Of a DNA stretch of 64,000 nucleotides, positions 44,854-57,344 are shown piece by piece. Location: NCBI GenBank assembly GCA_025330725.1, contig JAIWND010000001.1, forward strand, positions 2,238,501-2,302,500, in the 5' to 3' direction. Under the pieces are notes generated by a model. That model saw only the letters and a program-made list of their open reading frames with translations, was not told the DNA's origin and did not search any database. Every line of letters begins with the position of its first letter. The first letter of the stretch is position 1. A program made the position numbers and the translations under genes. The DNA comes from Chlamydoabsidia padenii (Eukaryota; Mucoromycota; Mucoromycetes; Mucorales; Cunninghamellaceae).

Positions 44854-46407
44854 AATTATCTTACATTATTTCTCTCTTTTTTTTTATTACTTACTGTCAA
44901 ATAAACTTTTTTCCTTTTTGGGAATGCATATCCCAACATGATCGTCATCGCGATCTTTTTCAATGTGGGGTTTAGAAATAATTACTGTATAGAAATGCTG
45001 TTTGTGGAATGGATTACTGTTGATAATCCTATGTATGTACTGTTTTATCAAAGTAAAAAAGAAAAAGGAGGAAAGGAACCCCAACGAGGAAGGTATCATA
45101 CTTAGTTTGTTTCCTCATCTTGACTCACAGCAACAAACATCTACATATCATACATGTACAATCATAAGACTACACAATGACATATGGTACAAATGGTAGT
45201 TTATTATGGAAAATGATATGCCAAGTAAATCGCAGGAAACTGTTCATTTGCATGAATCACTTGAGGTTAATCCTGCACATATGAAATCTCAAAGTCGGAA
45301 TTTAAACTTTTCAATAAAGTCAAACTTTTTTTCCTCTTTCTTTACTTACTTTTTCTTCTTTATTCTTTATGCTTACTCATACACACCTACTAAATATAAA
45401 AAAGGCGGTATCTATATATGTTGACTGACAACAAATAACCTATATGGGCAGCTCATTGCTAATGGCAAAGGTAAATGAAAAAGACCACTCCCTCCAACAC
45501 GAATTCTTAAGATTAACATTCACCACTCTCTTCTTCTTCTTCTTTGGAATGCAATAGTAAAAAACAGTTTTGAATGCGATAGGGGAATCCACTTGTGTAA
45601 GGCAATTTCATGACTACACAACAACTAGGTGGTGAACGATGAATGTCATGGAGACAGTCATACTGAATAAAAGTAAGGAAACGATATGCATAGAACGAAA
45701 CTGTGACATCCGAAACTATATCTAACAATTCTTTTCTTTTCTTTTAATGAGGGCACCAATGCTGGCGCTACCATTTCCCTATACTCTATACCTGATAGAC
45801 ACCTGATAGACTGGTGTACGGTAAGCCCTCATATTCTAATTAAACCTCATCTCATCCATTATCTTTTTTTATTTAATAGATATTGGTAATCAAGGAATAT
45901 ACAAGGCGGTGGGGGAAAAGAGAATCTCGGCGGAATCAGGGGGAAAAGGTGCCTATGACTTACTCGACCTTTACACTAATGATAGATACCTCCTCCTCCC
46001 GGCTTGGCTCTAGTAATTATAATCTTTGTAGATGTCAAATATAAACTGATAATAAAGTAGAAACAGGGGGGTTGATTTAGATCAGGAAGGGCGGTTTTTT
46101 ATTATATATATATATCCTTGTCTCCTATTCCATTTGATATTCTTTTGGTCTCCTGTTTATAATGATTGATCCATTGTGACGGTTGAAAAGTGTAGATATA
46201 ACTTGATTAATAAAGTGGATCAACGGGTTGTGTATAGTCTATTAACTTGATTGATAATAAATAGGTGGGTTCTTGGGTAAATAGGATCGATGACCAACAG
46301 TTACCAATCGGAGTGTAACGTCCAATTAGTTAGTGGGTGACACCAAATTTAAACATACATTGGTTTTGCTTTCAATGCGATAAGGCTTGGGTAGTATGAT
46401 ATTGAAG

Positions 46408-46450
<43 letters not shown>

Positions 46451-46859
46451 AGGAGTAACCTTATAGAACAGTAGAGTAGGATCATAAAGAAAGAGAATTA
46501 AAAAGGGGCAAGAGAGAAGGGGAAACAGTCAGAAGAAGCGAACCTTTTTTTTTTCTTTTTCTTAAGGAGCTATTTTTGACTTGACACACACTAATTGCTT
46601 GAGAGCCGCCGATACTCTTTTATAAAAAAGAAAAAAAAAAAAAAAAAAAAAAGACCGACCACCTTTTTTCTTCTTTTACTTCTCTCTTCTTTTTTCATTT
46701 TTTATTTTATCACGTATCTAGTCAACACTTGACAGACCCACCCTCTCCATTCTTTTTATACACTCTCCTTTCGTTTAACCCACCCTTTCCCTTCCTTATC
46801 CTTTTCTATACCCTAGTCATTCCTTTCTAATTCTCTCCACCTCAACTCTTACTATCATC
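44854..46859. other. 2-kb intergenic region with long homopolymers
   Basis: No gene supported on either strand. Contains a TCTTCTTC run near 45530, about 38 T at 46411-46449, about 24 A at 46629-46652, and a C/T-rich leader for the bHLH gene. Confidence 0.5.
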
Positions 46860-47610
46860 ATGAACACCGACACTGACTTTACTTTTGATGACTACATCAT
46901 GCCTACCACCTACTCTACTTCCAACTCGAAACTTGATTTGGATTCTTCCTTCTCAACAGGTAACAAAAAAAAAAAAAAAAAAAAAAAAAAGGATACATTT
47001 GGATACTCACTCTTTTCTGATAGCCTACTCTGCACCACTTCTCACCACTCCTGATATTGGCTTCCTTCCTACTGTATTCGACTTGCCTGATTCACCACCT
47101 GTGTCTACTCCGCCCTTATTATCATCCAGTGCGACGATATCCGAAAAGATCGCCAAAGTCAACACCTTACCTGACTCGTTTTTACCCCAATTTCATCAAT
47201 ACTCCAAGGAATCCTACGAAAACGGACGTAAAAAGAAGGCGAAACGAATGAACCAATCGAGTAAAACCAGTGATGAAGATTCCACCGACGAAGACCATGG
47301 CAACGATGCTGCTGCTGCTCTGGAAATGCGTCGACAAATCCATATCCAAAGCGAACAAAAGCGACGAGCTCAAATATCCGATGGATTCCAAGAATTGCGT
47401 CAACATTTACCTGGATGTATCAACAAAAAGATGAGCAAGGCCGCTCTGTTGCATCGTACCGTCCAACATTTGCAACATCTCAAGACGAATCAATCTTCTT
47501 TACTGACCGAATTGGAACGCCTCGTCAATGAAAATGAACAACTCAAGAAATTCCAGGACTCGGTATTACAAAAGCAAGCTTTGGAGCGAATGTATCATGT
47601 ATCCATCTAG
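46860..47610 (+). CDS. bHLH-zip transcription factor, Mlx-like
   Basis: Exons 46860-46959 and 47024-47610 (64-nt intron with a ~27-nt A run, phase 1) encode 228 residues. A Ser/Thr/Pro-rich N-terminus and an acidic stretch (SDEDSTDEDHGND) precede the bHLH at about residues 140-190: EMRRQIHIQSEQKRRAQISD (basic region), GFQELRQHLP, NKKMSKAALLHRTVQHLQHL. A leucine zipper follows (LLTELERLVNENEQLKKFQD). The SEQKRR basic region and KMSKAALL helix 2 are typical of Mlx/Max-like proteins that bind CACGTG as dimers. It shares its single phase-1 intron of identical length with the bHLH gene at 25797. Confidence 0.87.
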
Positions 47611-48422
47611 ACATGATTAATACTCTTCTATATATATTCTTGTAGTGTAGTCTTCTTTATGATGGGATATGTTTTACTTCTCATCATCAATCAATAAACC
47701 CCCCTCTTCACCCTTCCCCCCCTCTATCTCCCTTTTCCCTATTACCATACATATAATCATTCCCCTTCTTTTTATTTATTTTATCTTTACTCTTTGTTTG
47801 ATCATTATTTATATCTGTCAAATATTAAAAATGATCTTTAATGCTTCACTTGATGCTTTGACATTCAGGATTTATGTGGTTCCTGAATTCTTGTAATGTG
47901 TGTGTGTCTATTTTGGGCCAGGTCGGGAATTGAAATTATAAAATTAGGATCTGATAAACTTGTAAATGTCCATAGGTAAGTTTGACTACTTCTCATTCTT
48001 ACTATTAGAAGGCCTTTTAATATAAGTAGGTATTGCTTTTTGACAAGTCCTGGTAGGCTCAAACCTTGTCACTCTTCAACTCCCAACCTTTTGTTGACAC
48101 AACTGCAAGATATACATACCAGCACTAACTAGACTCTATCTATCTTCCCCTTTACATTAGTAACATAGAGACCAACTTGATATCTTTACAATAAAAATAA
48201 AACAATCTATTTTTTTAAGGTAATCTTTTTATTCAAACTCGATAATGTTTTGGCTTCTACGGGCATAATGCTGATAGCACAATCTTCTGGGCCAAAAAAA
48301 GGGGGGCGCGGGCGGAATTTGAAAAACGGGTGATGGAAAAAAAAAACAAGACCATTTTCCTTCCCTCTCTTTCTTCTTCCCGATTCTTTCCCTTCTTGTA
48401 TTAATTATATGATAACTTTAAC
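47611..48422. other. Intergenic
   Basis: 3' flank of the bHLH gene and PSF1 promoter. Contains TCGGGAATTGAAATT near 47931 and the motif at 48308; no gene. Confidence 0.5.
48308..48330 (+). promoter_or_regulatory. GGCGGAATTTGAAA promoter motif
   Basis: CGGGCGGAATTTGAAAAACG then GG, about 95-115 bp before the PSF1 start codon. Confidence 0.45.
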
Positions 48423-49043
48423 ATGGCGACTTTTGGTGAATCAAGTTACAAGTTAGCCAAAGAAGCCAAACGAACCTCGGATCTACTCGTCTCTCCCTAT
48501 AATGAAGATCTCGTACAAAACATTTGTCGTGAAACCCGCATGCTCCACGCCAAAGCCGAAACCCTGTTGCAAACGATGCGCGAAAACGATGATTCGGATG
48601 GTGCAAATAAAAGAACCAGTCGTCTAGCTCAACTACTGATGCATCATACGGCGGTCAAACACAACAAACGGGTGCTGTTTGCTTATCATCGTCAACGAAT
48701 GGAAAAACTCAAAGAACTATCCTGGGATATTGGTCGACAAGGGGAATACCAACGGGATATCAAATCATCACTGGGACCACAGGAACACAAGTTTTTGGAA
48801 GAATACGGTGATATGGTCTCTCGTTATAAACAAGCCTTTTTGGAAATTGAACTCGGTGGCAATGGTGGGGTCGGTTTGGTGCCTCCCAAGGATCTTTTTA
48901 TTGAAGTCCGGGTGATCAAAGATGCGGGTGAAATCAATACGGAATATGGGGTCCTCAATTTGGTGAAAGGCAATCAATACTTTGTGCGGCGTACAGATGT
49001 GGAAACACTGATCAAGGCTGGTTATTTAAAACATGTATCATAG
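48423..49043 (+). CDS. PSF1: GINS complex subunit Psf1
   Basis: Part of the Cdc45-MCM-GINS replicative helicase. Single exon, 206 residues, the standard Psf1 size. The N-terminal helical domain starts FGESSYKLAKEAKRT and includes LAQLLMHHTAVKHNKRVLFA and RMEKLKELSWD. The conserved C-terminal B-domain reads VPPKDLFIEVRVIKDAGEIN, TEYGVLNLVKGNQYFVRRTD, VETLIKAGYL. Match to the family is continuous. The promoter has a motif copy. Confidence 0.96.
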   Translation: MATFGESSYKLAKEAKRTSDLLVSPYNEDLVQNICRETRMLHAKAETLLQTMRENDDSDGANKRTSRLAQLLMHHTAVKHNKRVLFAYHRQRMEKLKELSWDIGRQGEYQRDIKSSLGPQEHKFLEEYGDMVSRYKQAFLEIELGGNGGVGLVPPKDLFIEVRVIKDAGEINTEYGVLNLVKGNQYFVRRTDVETLIKAGYLKHVS

Positions 49044-49363
49044 AATTACTTATATTTATTTTATATAGCATCTATTGTTATTGATTCCCCCTCCCCACAC
49101 CTTCTATTGTAAATAAATAAATAAAAAACATACTTGTCTTCTACATCATTGAATTTATTGATATATTATGTATATAAAACAGGATCATTTAGTTTTATTA
49201 GTAATAAAAACAAAAAAAAAAAAAGAGGGTCAGGACAAACAGTTGGTGAATACTATATCGTGTGTATTGTCAGTATGTATGTTGTGTAAAAGCGGGGGGG
49301 GATTAAAGAGTGAGAGAGCGAGAGGATGTGATTGTGTATATGTGGTGTCTATATATAAACTAG
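49044..49363. other. Intergenic, convergent
   Basis: 3' flanks of PSF1 and the Tim17-family gene; no other feature. Confidence 0.6.
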
Positions 49364-49984
49364 TTATTCTTCAGAGGTTGTTACAGTATGATCCTTGAAG
49401 AAAGAGTCGCGGATTTCCTTTCGTTCAGCAGCCGATTTACCATGGAGATTACCCTTGAGTTGACCACTGTATTCATAAGCATACATTGTGCCACCAATAC
49501 CAGCACAGGCTGCACACATCTTTGCAATAGAGTGGGCTGTCAAATAAAAAAGGGGGGAAGAGAAGACGATTAGTACCGAGATTCCATATATATAAAGACC
49601 ATTACTTACTTCGAATACCAGCTACTAAACCAGCAGCACAACCACCAATACCGGCATTGATAGCATCGTTTTCACCTCGGATATCTTCAGCAATACATTC
49701 ACCTAAAGTGAAAATGCCACCCATAGCAGCTACATTTCCATATAATAATAAAAAGTATCAAAAGGTTGTTCGTATACATGTATCTTTTTTTTTTTTTTTT
49801 GTTGCTTGTCGTTATCATTACCGAATAAACCAATAGTACCACCAGTACGAGTGAAGACACCCTTAGCGCCTTCAGTATGTTTCTGCACAGTGTTTTGCAT
49901 CGCAGAGACAACCAAACCTAACCCACCAGCAATAAGGGCGGTTTTTCCACTATCAGCAATGCAACTTTTGTTATCGGCAGTCAT
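49364..49984 (-). CDS. Tim17/Tim22/Tim23-family protein, probable complex I subunit NDUFA11/B14.7
   Basis: Exons 49822-49984, 49610-49729 and 49364-49536 encode 151 residues. Several Gly-rich hydrophobic helices are visible: GKTALIAGGLGLVVSAM, GGTIGLF, AAMGGIFTLGECIAEDI, INAGIGGCAAGLVAGIRT and IAKMCAACAGIGGTMYAYEY. This is the Tim17-type pattern of four membrane segments with GxxxG faces. The length, the TxxGGxxG/GECIAE segment and the absence of the PRAT signature of the translocases proper suggest the membrane-arm complex I subunit B14.7 (NDUFA11), an inner-membrane protein. Tim17-family membership is clear; the complex I assignment is inference. Confidence 0.75.
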
Positions 49985-50225
49985 TATTTAATACGATCGA
50001 GGTTGATTGGGTGATCGAGTGAGTGAGAGGAGGGGGGAGGGGTTAATAATGAAAGAAATAGTTAAAAGGGTTTTTGTTTTTATCTCAACTCCAAGTGGGG
50101 GTGAAAATTGAGAGGTAAGAAGCGGAGTCTGCATTTTTCGACGTCACTTGGATAAAAAAGTGGTTTTCATGGCGAAGTATCTTTTTCTTCTTTTACTTTT
50201 TTACATATACAACACAACTCACAAC
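49985..50225. promoter_or_regulatory. Divergent promoter, Tim17-family gene and SF3B1
   Basis: 240 bp shared by two divergent genes. GCGGAGTCTGCATTTTTCGA at about 50121 is a weak variant of the recurrent motif. Confidence 0.35.
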
Positions 50226-53200
50226 ATGTCTGATGGTAAGGGTTTAATACTGAAATGATATATAGTTATTATTCTATTGGTTGTACTAACGTCACTGTTT
50301 TGTATGATTTTATTCAATGTAGATATAGACCAGGAAATTCGAGCTGCACAAGCAAAGCGCAAGGAAATCACTGATCAAGACATTAGCAAAGCTGTATTGG
50401 AAAACGATAGCCATGCCAGCATGTCTTCTGTCTCTTACGATACCGACATTTATGGCTCTGGTGACAAGGACAAGTTTGCAGGATACTCTACCTCTATTGC
50501 AGTAGGAGACGATGACGACGACATGGATGATGATACTTACCAAGAAACCAACCGAAAACTCAACTCTTACACTGTGTCCAAGGAACTCTTACAAGAAACC
50601 ATTGGCGAATCCGACCACCATGATCCTTTCGCCGGTACTCAAAAGACACGACGTATTGCTGATCGGGAATCGGAATATCACCAACGACGATTCAACCGCA
50701 TGTTATCACCAACACGAAAGGATGCTTTTGCTACTGGTACTGATCAACCTGAAGATACCGAATCAAGATCATACTCTGAAGTCATTCGTGAAGCTGAATT
50801 GGAAAAGGAACAACAACGGGTATTGAACGTATTGGCTCAGCGTAAAAAGGATGGACAAGAAATCGTACAAGGCTCCTCCTCCTCTTCAACAGCAACAACA
50901 ACACCACCACCAGTATCGTCATCATCATCATCATGGGACGACGACGCCACCGCTGTGAAGAAAAAGACACGAAGATGGGATATGGCAACACCGGTACAAG
51001 GTAGCAACAATAATGCGGAAGCGACTCCTGTGGCTGGTAAACGATCTCGATGGGATGCCACCCCCGTACATGCTACATCTGGGCGATCTGAATGGGACGC
51101 CACTCCAACTGCCTCGACAAAACGATCTCGATGGGATGCCACCCCTGTAGCCGGCACTGCTAATGTAGAAGCGACACCCGTGGGTGGTTTTGGCATGATG
51201 ACCCCAACACCACATCAAGTACCAATGACACCTGAAGCCATGTCGTCAATGCGATGGGAACGTGAACTGGATGCTCGTAATCGATACTTGTCTGATGAAG
51301 AACTGGACGCCATGTTCCCCAGCACAGGCTACAAGATCTTGGACCCTCCGGCTGATTATGCACCTATTCGTACTCCTGCTCGTAAACTGATGGCTACTCC
51401 GACACCTATGGGCGACAATGGATTTGTCATGCAAGAAGAAACATTTGGTCTTGTCCAAGAACTGCCTCAAGAAATCCCTGGCGTTGGCACTTTACCTTTC
51501 TTCAAGGATGAAGATATGCAGCATTTTGGTAAACTCTTGGATGAAAAGGATGAAAATGAACTGTCGATGGATGAATTGATGGAACGGAAAATCATGCGAC
51601 TCTTGCTCAAGATCAAGAATGGTACTCCTCCCATGCGTAAATCGGCGTTGCGACAAATCACGGAAAAGGCGCGGGATTTCGGTCCTGGTCCGCTCTTTAA
51701 TCAAATCCTGCCTTTGCTCATGTCTCCTACTCTGGAAGATCAAGAACGTCATTTATTGGTCAAGGTGATTGATCGCATTCTTTACAAGCTGGATGATCTC
51801 GTCCGACCTTTTGTGCACAAGATTCTCGTGGTGATTGAACCTCTACTTATTGACGAAGATTATTATGCTAGGGTGGAAGGGCGCGAAATCATTAGCAACT
51901 TGTCCAAGGCGGCGGGCTTACCAACCATGATTACCACCATGCGACCTGATATCGACCATGCCGATGAATATGTACGAAACACCACAGCTCGGGCATTCTC
52001 AGTGGTAGCATCTGCTCTTGGTATTCCTGCTCTGCTTCCCTTTTTAAAGGCGGTCTGTCGATCCAAGAAATCGTGGCAAGCTCGTCACACGGGTATCAAG
52101 ATTGTCCAACAGATCGCGATTCTCTTGGGTTGTGCTATTCTGCCTCATCTCAAAAACTTGGTGGAAGCGGTGGCTCATGGTTTGGAAGACGAACAACAAA
52201 AGGTGCGTACCATCACTGCATTGGCGATTGCAGCTCTGGCAGAAGCGGCGGCTCCTTATGGTATTGAATCCTTTGACACTGTGCTCAAACCTCTGTGGAC
52301 GGGTATTCGTAAACATCGTGGTAAAGGTCTGGCGGCATTCCTCAAGGCGATTGGGTTTATTATTCCTCTGATGGATGATGAATATGCAAACTACTATACT
52401 CGTGAAGTCATGGTCATCCTGATTCGTGAATTCCAGTCTCCTGACGAAGAAATGAAGAAAATTGTGCTCAAGGTGGTGAAACAATGCGCGGCAACTGATG
52501 GGGTGACACCGGCGTATATCAAGGAAGACATCTTGCCCGACTTTTTCAAGAACTTTTGGGTTCGACGTATGGCTTTGGATCGACGCAACTACAAGCAGGT
52601 GGTGGAAACCACGGTGGAACTGGCGAACAAAGTGGGTGTGTCTGAAATTGTCAGTCGCATCGTCAATGAACTCAAGGATGAAAGCGAACCGTATCGAAAG
52701 ATGGTGATGGAAACGATCGAAGCGGTGGTGTCCAATCTGGGTGCGGCCGATATTGATCCTCGACTGGAAGAACTGCTGATTGATGGTATCTTGTATGCAT
52801 TCCAAGAACAAACGGTGGAAGACGTGGTGATGCTAAATGGGTTTGGCACTGTGGTGAACGCCCTGGGTATGCGAATCAAGCCTTACTTGCAACAAATCTG
52901 TTATACCATTCTCTGGCGACTCAACAACAAGTCCGCCAAGGTGCGACAACAAGCGGCGGATCTGATCTCTCGTATTGCCGTGGTGATGAAAACGTGTGGT
53001 GAAGAAAAATTGATGAGCCAGCTCGGGCAAATCCTTTACGAATACCTTGGTGAAGAATACCCTGAAGTGCTCGGCTCGATTCTTGGTGCACTCAAGGGGA
53101 TCGTCAACGTGATTGGTATGGCCAGCATGACACCGCCCATCAAGGACCTCTTGCCTCGCCTCACTCCCATCTTGCGAAATCGCCACGAAAAGGTCCAGGA

Positions 53201-54146
53201 AAACTGTATTGATCTGGTGGGTCGTATTGCCGATCGTGGTGCTGAATATGTGTCTGCTCGAGAATGGATGCGGGTGTGCTTTGAACTGTTGGATCTTCTC
53301 AAGGCTCATAAAAAGGGGATCCGTCGTGCTTCCGTCAACACATTTGGGTATATCGCCAAAGCCATTGGTCCACAAGATGTGTTGGCTACCTTGTTGAACA
53401 ACCTCAAAGTGCAGGAACGTCAAAACCGGGTGTGTACTACGGTGGCTATTGCCATTGTTGCCGAAACGTGTGCGCCTTTTACTGTCTTGCCTGCTGTCAT
53501 GAACGAATACAGAGTGCCTGAACTCAATGTCCAAAATGGTGTTTTGAAATCCTTGTCCTTTATCTTTGAATATGTTGGAGGTAAGTATTAAATCCAAGCA
53601 AAAAATATATATATATATATAACTCACTTTATATTATTTTCATCGATATAGAAATGGGCAAGGATTATATTAATGCGGTGACTCCTTTACTTGAAGATGC
53701 GCTGATTGACCGTGATTTGGTCCATCGTCAGACGGCATGTGCTACCATTAAACACATGTCACTTGGTGTGGTTGGTTTGGGATGTGAAGAACCTTTATTA
53801 CATTTACTGAATTACATTTGGCCCAATATCTTTGAAACAAGGTAAAGGAAAAAGGAAATGGAAAAGAAGAACCTGTTACTAACTTTAGTTTTCCCATAGT
53901 CCACATGTCATCAATGCAGTATTGGAATCCATCGAAGGTATGCGTGTAGCACTTGGACCCGCCACCATTCTTCAGTATACACTTCAAGGTCTCTTCCATC
54001 CAGCTCGAAAAGTCCGTGAAGTGTATTGGAAGATTTATAACTCCCTTTATATTGGTAATCAAGATGCACTGGTGCCTTACTATCCCCGTATAAACGATGA
54101 CGAACAAAACATATATCAACGCTACGAATTAGATTATGTCCTATAG
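50226..54146 (+). CDS. SF3B1: Splicing factor 3B subunit 1 (SF3B1/Hsh155)
   Basis: U2 snRNP protein that clamps the branch-point helix. Exons 50226-50235 (10 nt: MSD plus one base), 50323-53580, 53652-53841 and 53900-54146 encode 1,234 residues. The N-terminal part has repeated RWD(A/M)TP motifs ([22 protein letters not shown]), which bind U2AF-like and p14 partners and are Cdk sites. The rest is the HEAT-repeat superhelix: [100 protein letters not shown]. It is unusually intron-poor for this window, with a 3.26-kb exon. The identification is secure over the whole length. Confidence 0.98.
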
Positions 54147-54280
54147 TCCCCCTCCATGCTCTTCTCACATTATATACATATATCACTTTGACTTTTTTAA
54201 AATTAAATAAATAAATAAAAACCAAGAGCATATTATAATTGTCATGAATAAAGCGGACTACTCTTTACATTTGGGTCACT

Positions 54281-55174
54281 TTATTCCAATTTACTACACT
54301 GGGGTAATTGGTGAGGTGTCTGTATTGAAGGGGCTTCTTCCTTTTTATAAAGGACATACTTGACGTAGGTGTGTATTTTGGAGACAAAATAGAGCTATGT
54401 ATATATTTTTTTAAAAAAAAAAAATAAGGCTTTAGTGAACACCATCCAAAAAAGAAAAAGTCGGCGTTTGAAACTTACTTTGTTGAGGAAAGGCACAATT
54501 ACTAAAAGACACAGGAAAAGAGGAACAAAGATTTGAATACCAGTTGCGACCACTTCAGCTACATTTTGTGCACTCTCTTCGTTAAGTGTTCTGTTAGATA
54601 TGGTGCCATTGGTCATAGTGTTGTTGTTTATAATGCTATTATAGGAAAGTGTATGGTTCTTAAACCCCTGAATAATGTGATCTTTGACATGATCCTTATT
54701 CCGAATAGAAGCAGTCAACGTATTTGAAATAGTCCAGATGGCACTATATAGATCAAAAGCGAGATTTGCCACGAAGAGGTACATTAATCGATTGAATGGT
54801 TTGTAACTTCGCTAGTGAAAAAAAAGTGTTTAGTCACTACTGGATGATCACAATGGGGGAATTACCTTAAAAGCAAGATACCCGGCATAAATGAAACCAA
54901 AGGCACTGACCAAAGTAACTACTCGTGCGATATTACTCAGGAATAAAAAGAAAGTTTTATATTGGAATGTATCACGTTGGATAACAAAGTAATTGAAACT
55001 TTTGATCAATTCCCAAATGGCAAAGACGGCGGACATGAAGATAATGCCAGGTCTAAAAAAAAAGTGTGTATTTGGTAAGCATTATGTGTGTTAAAAAAAA
55101 TAAAGTGAGCTGCATGATTTTTTTTTATATATATACCTCGGTAGGCAGCAGTAGACAACTGGTTGTGATGACAT
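54281..55174 (-). CDS. Four-TM membrane protein with CCLPRPG motif, paralogue A
   Basis: Spliced minus-strand gene. The first exon ends MSSQPVVYCCLPR-, then PGIIFMSAVFAIWELIKSF (TM1), FFLFLSNIARVVTLVSAFGF (TM2), RSYKPFNRLMYLFVANLAFD (TM3), an N-glycosylation-rich loop (NHTLS, NNNTMTNGTISNRTLNEES), IQIFVPLFLCLLVIVPFLN (TM4) and the last exon LYFVSKIHTYVKYVLYKK with a polar tail. The stop is at 54281-54283. The paired Cys before the first helix could be palmitoylated. No family recognised; it shares exon borders and motifs with paralogue B and fragment C, which lie head to tail beside it. Confidence 0.7.
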
Positions 55175-55424
55175 GTTGTTAAAAAATTTGATGACAAGAA
55201 GAACAAGAATGAAACACTGGGAGAATTTATATAATTTGTATTCAGAATCGATGTGTAACTTTACTTTTTTTTTGGCTGCGCGAAATCCCATTACGTTCAA
55301 TTTGTTCTGTAAAAGAATGTCAATTCATATCGGGATACTTTGTCGAGGGTATATTTCCAAATCCGACTTTGAGGGATACAATCATAGAACATTCGAAAAG
55401 TATAATACAGTTTTATTGATGTAA

Positions 55425-56185
55425 TCAGTCCGCACTTGATGATGATACTTTCATGTCCTTTTTATAAAGTAAATACTTGACATAGGATCGAATTTGATTT
55501 ATTATATAGACCTAACAAATGTATCGTTTAGTAAAACAGGTACCATCGGGATTTCAAATTATTTACCTGGGTTATCAAGGGTATCACATGGAACAGCAAG
55601 GTGGTCGCGGCAATAATACCAATGAAGACGCCGTGACCATCCGGAACGTCCTCGTTACTGAAATTCATTATTGCCTTTACCATTACTTTTAGGCTTCCAT
55701 ACAACAAATAGATATCAAACAAAGCAGTAACAACCAAAACATATACTATCGATTCAAGTGCCTTCCATTTCCTCTGCACCATAATGGATTAGGTGATGCT
55801 TTGTTTTTTTTTAATGGTTTTTTACATCGTTGAACTTACCTTGTAAGCGAGGAAAAAGGCATAAAAGTAAATCGAGGCACACATCACACGAGTCGCGTTC
55901 TCTAACGATGATAGTTGGGGAAGCAAATCACCCTCGGGCATTTCCATTGATGAATCCTCAGGAATAACATGATTATACATTCGAATAGTTCCGTATGCTA
56001 TTATTTCAAATACTATAGAACCGAAATACCAGAGACCATACGTAGCGGCAAAGACCATGATACCAGGCCTGAAGATAATTAAAAAACAGGGTCAATTTTT
56101 AGGGACCCTACATTGCTTTTTTTTTTTTGGAGTCATACCTTGGTAAAAGACAACAGCAGATAGATTGTGGTTTATAATCAGTCAT
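55425..56185 (-). CDS. Four-TM membrane protein with CCLPRPG-like motif, paralogue B
   Basis: Starts MTDYKPQSICCCLLPR- and continues PGIMVFAATYGLWYFGSIVF (TM1), an acidic loop (EDSSMEMPEGDLLPQL), MCASIYFYAFFLAYK (TM2), RKWKALESIVYVLVVTALFD (TM3), a loop, VFIGIIAATTLLFHVIPLIT (TM4), then VYIINQIRSYVKYLLYKKDM and a Ser-rich end (VSSSSAD). Intron positions match paralogue A: after the LPR, after the second TM, and after the fourth TM. Function unknown; a fungal-specific tetraspan family is the most economical description. Topology is by inspection only. Confidence 0.7.
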
Positions 56186-56420
56186 CGAGTTGGTCGGATA
56201 GTCAAGGAAGAAGAAGAAATAAAAGACAAAAAAGAAACTTTACATATTCAAATCAAGTGTTTTATTTTGACTCATTCCGTAGCCATGGTACTCTTCGTGT
56301 AACCATTGCATCATGTTACACGACAAAATTCTGACTCGATTCAGGCATTTGGCAATTCATGCAAAATGAAGTCGGCGATTTAATATTGAAACCCCGTTTT
56401 TATTTGTCCTTTTAACTACT

Positions 56421-56734
56421 CTACATAATTCCGGATACTTTTTCGATAATTGAGTGTGTGGTTTCATCCTTCTTGTATTCAACATACTGTACATACGCTC
56501 GGATTTTTAAAATGACATACAGCTACAAGAACAATTGTATAAAAAGGAGGGGATGAGCTTAAGCCTACTTTTAGAAAGATTTTTTTTTTTTTTTACCTTG
56601 TTTAAGAATGGAATGATCATCATGAAGGCAAAAGTAAAAAAAAAAGAAAGTAGTGCAAAAACACTATCGTATTTCACTTGATTTGTTTTTATGTGGGCAG
56701 AAGGCTCTGTGAGATTAATGTCATTCCTCCATGA
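56421..56734 (-). pseudogene. 5'-truncated third copy (C) of the four-TM family
   Basis: Only the last two exons are visible: a loop (NLTEPSAHIKTNQVKYD), TM4 (FFFTFAFMMIIPFLNK) ending at a GTAAAA donor near 56596, and the final exon LYVILKIRAYVQYVEYKK with tail to the TAG at 56421. The first two TM exons and the CCLPRPG start are absent upstream, so this is a remnant unless distant exons were missed. TTGAAACCCCGTTTTTA (56386-56401), a motif variant, lies between it and paralogue B. Confidence 0.6.
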
Positions 56735-57344
56735 TCATGCCTCCAACTCCACAAAAAAAACGCAACTATCGTCGAGTTCTTCATATGTTCGAAAAAAAAA
56801 CAGTCTTTTCACTATGATATGGCTACCATAGCCTACCCAACCCCTGATTATGCAGATTCATGCAAACACACCTCTGCCCACACAGCCCGCCTAATCATAT
56901 TCGCACCCACACCTGGCCCCAACTCTACGCATGACATAGTCCGATCATTAAAAGACGCCAGCTAGAGCCTAACAGGGGCGCCAGTCGGTGATCTCTGATT
57001 ATATAAAAGTAACAATAAAATATACAATGTTCAAAAATAGTTGAAAAAAAAATGATCAAAAGAAATAAAACATAGGAAAAGATGACAAACAGTCAGTTAG
57101 TACATGTGATCAGTTCCTTTTGTCTATGGAAATGATAAAACTTACCAGCTTGATGTAGTTTAGGTTGGGTTGCGGTAACTTCCCGGAAAAGTTGTAATCA
57201 AAAAAATAATTGAAAAATGGATGTTGATACGGCTAGATCTGGTAGGTGTTAGTGTATCTTGGGTACAAAAAGTATGCCTTGTATGTAATTAGAGTAGTGA
57301 GCACCAGAATCTATTGGATAAGATTCAACCTTTTTTTAAAGATA
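56735..57344. other. Intergenic, no gene seen
   Basis: Includes a G/C-richer stretch at about 56870-56990 that has no tRNA-like fold I can draw and no ORF. Confidence 0.4.

Noticed and set aside
52044..53627. Minus-strand ORFs of 255 and 264 codons opposite SF3B1
   Set aside because: They are shadows of the highly biased SF3B1 coding sequence; no domain and no start context.
56870..56990. G/C-richer stretch that might hide a tRNA or other structured RNA
   Set aside because: I could not draw a cloverleaf, T-loop consensus or other recognisable RNA fold on either strand.
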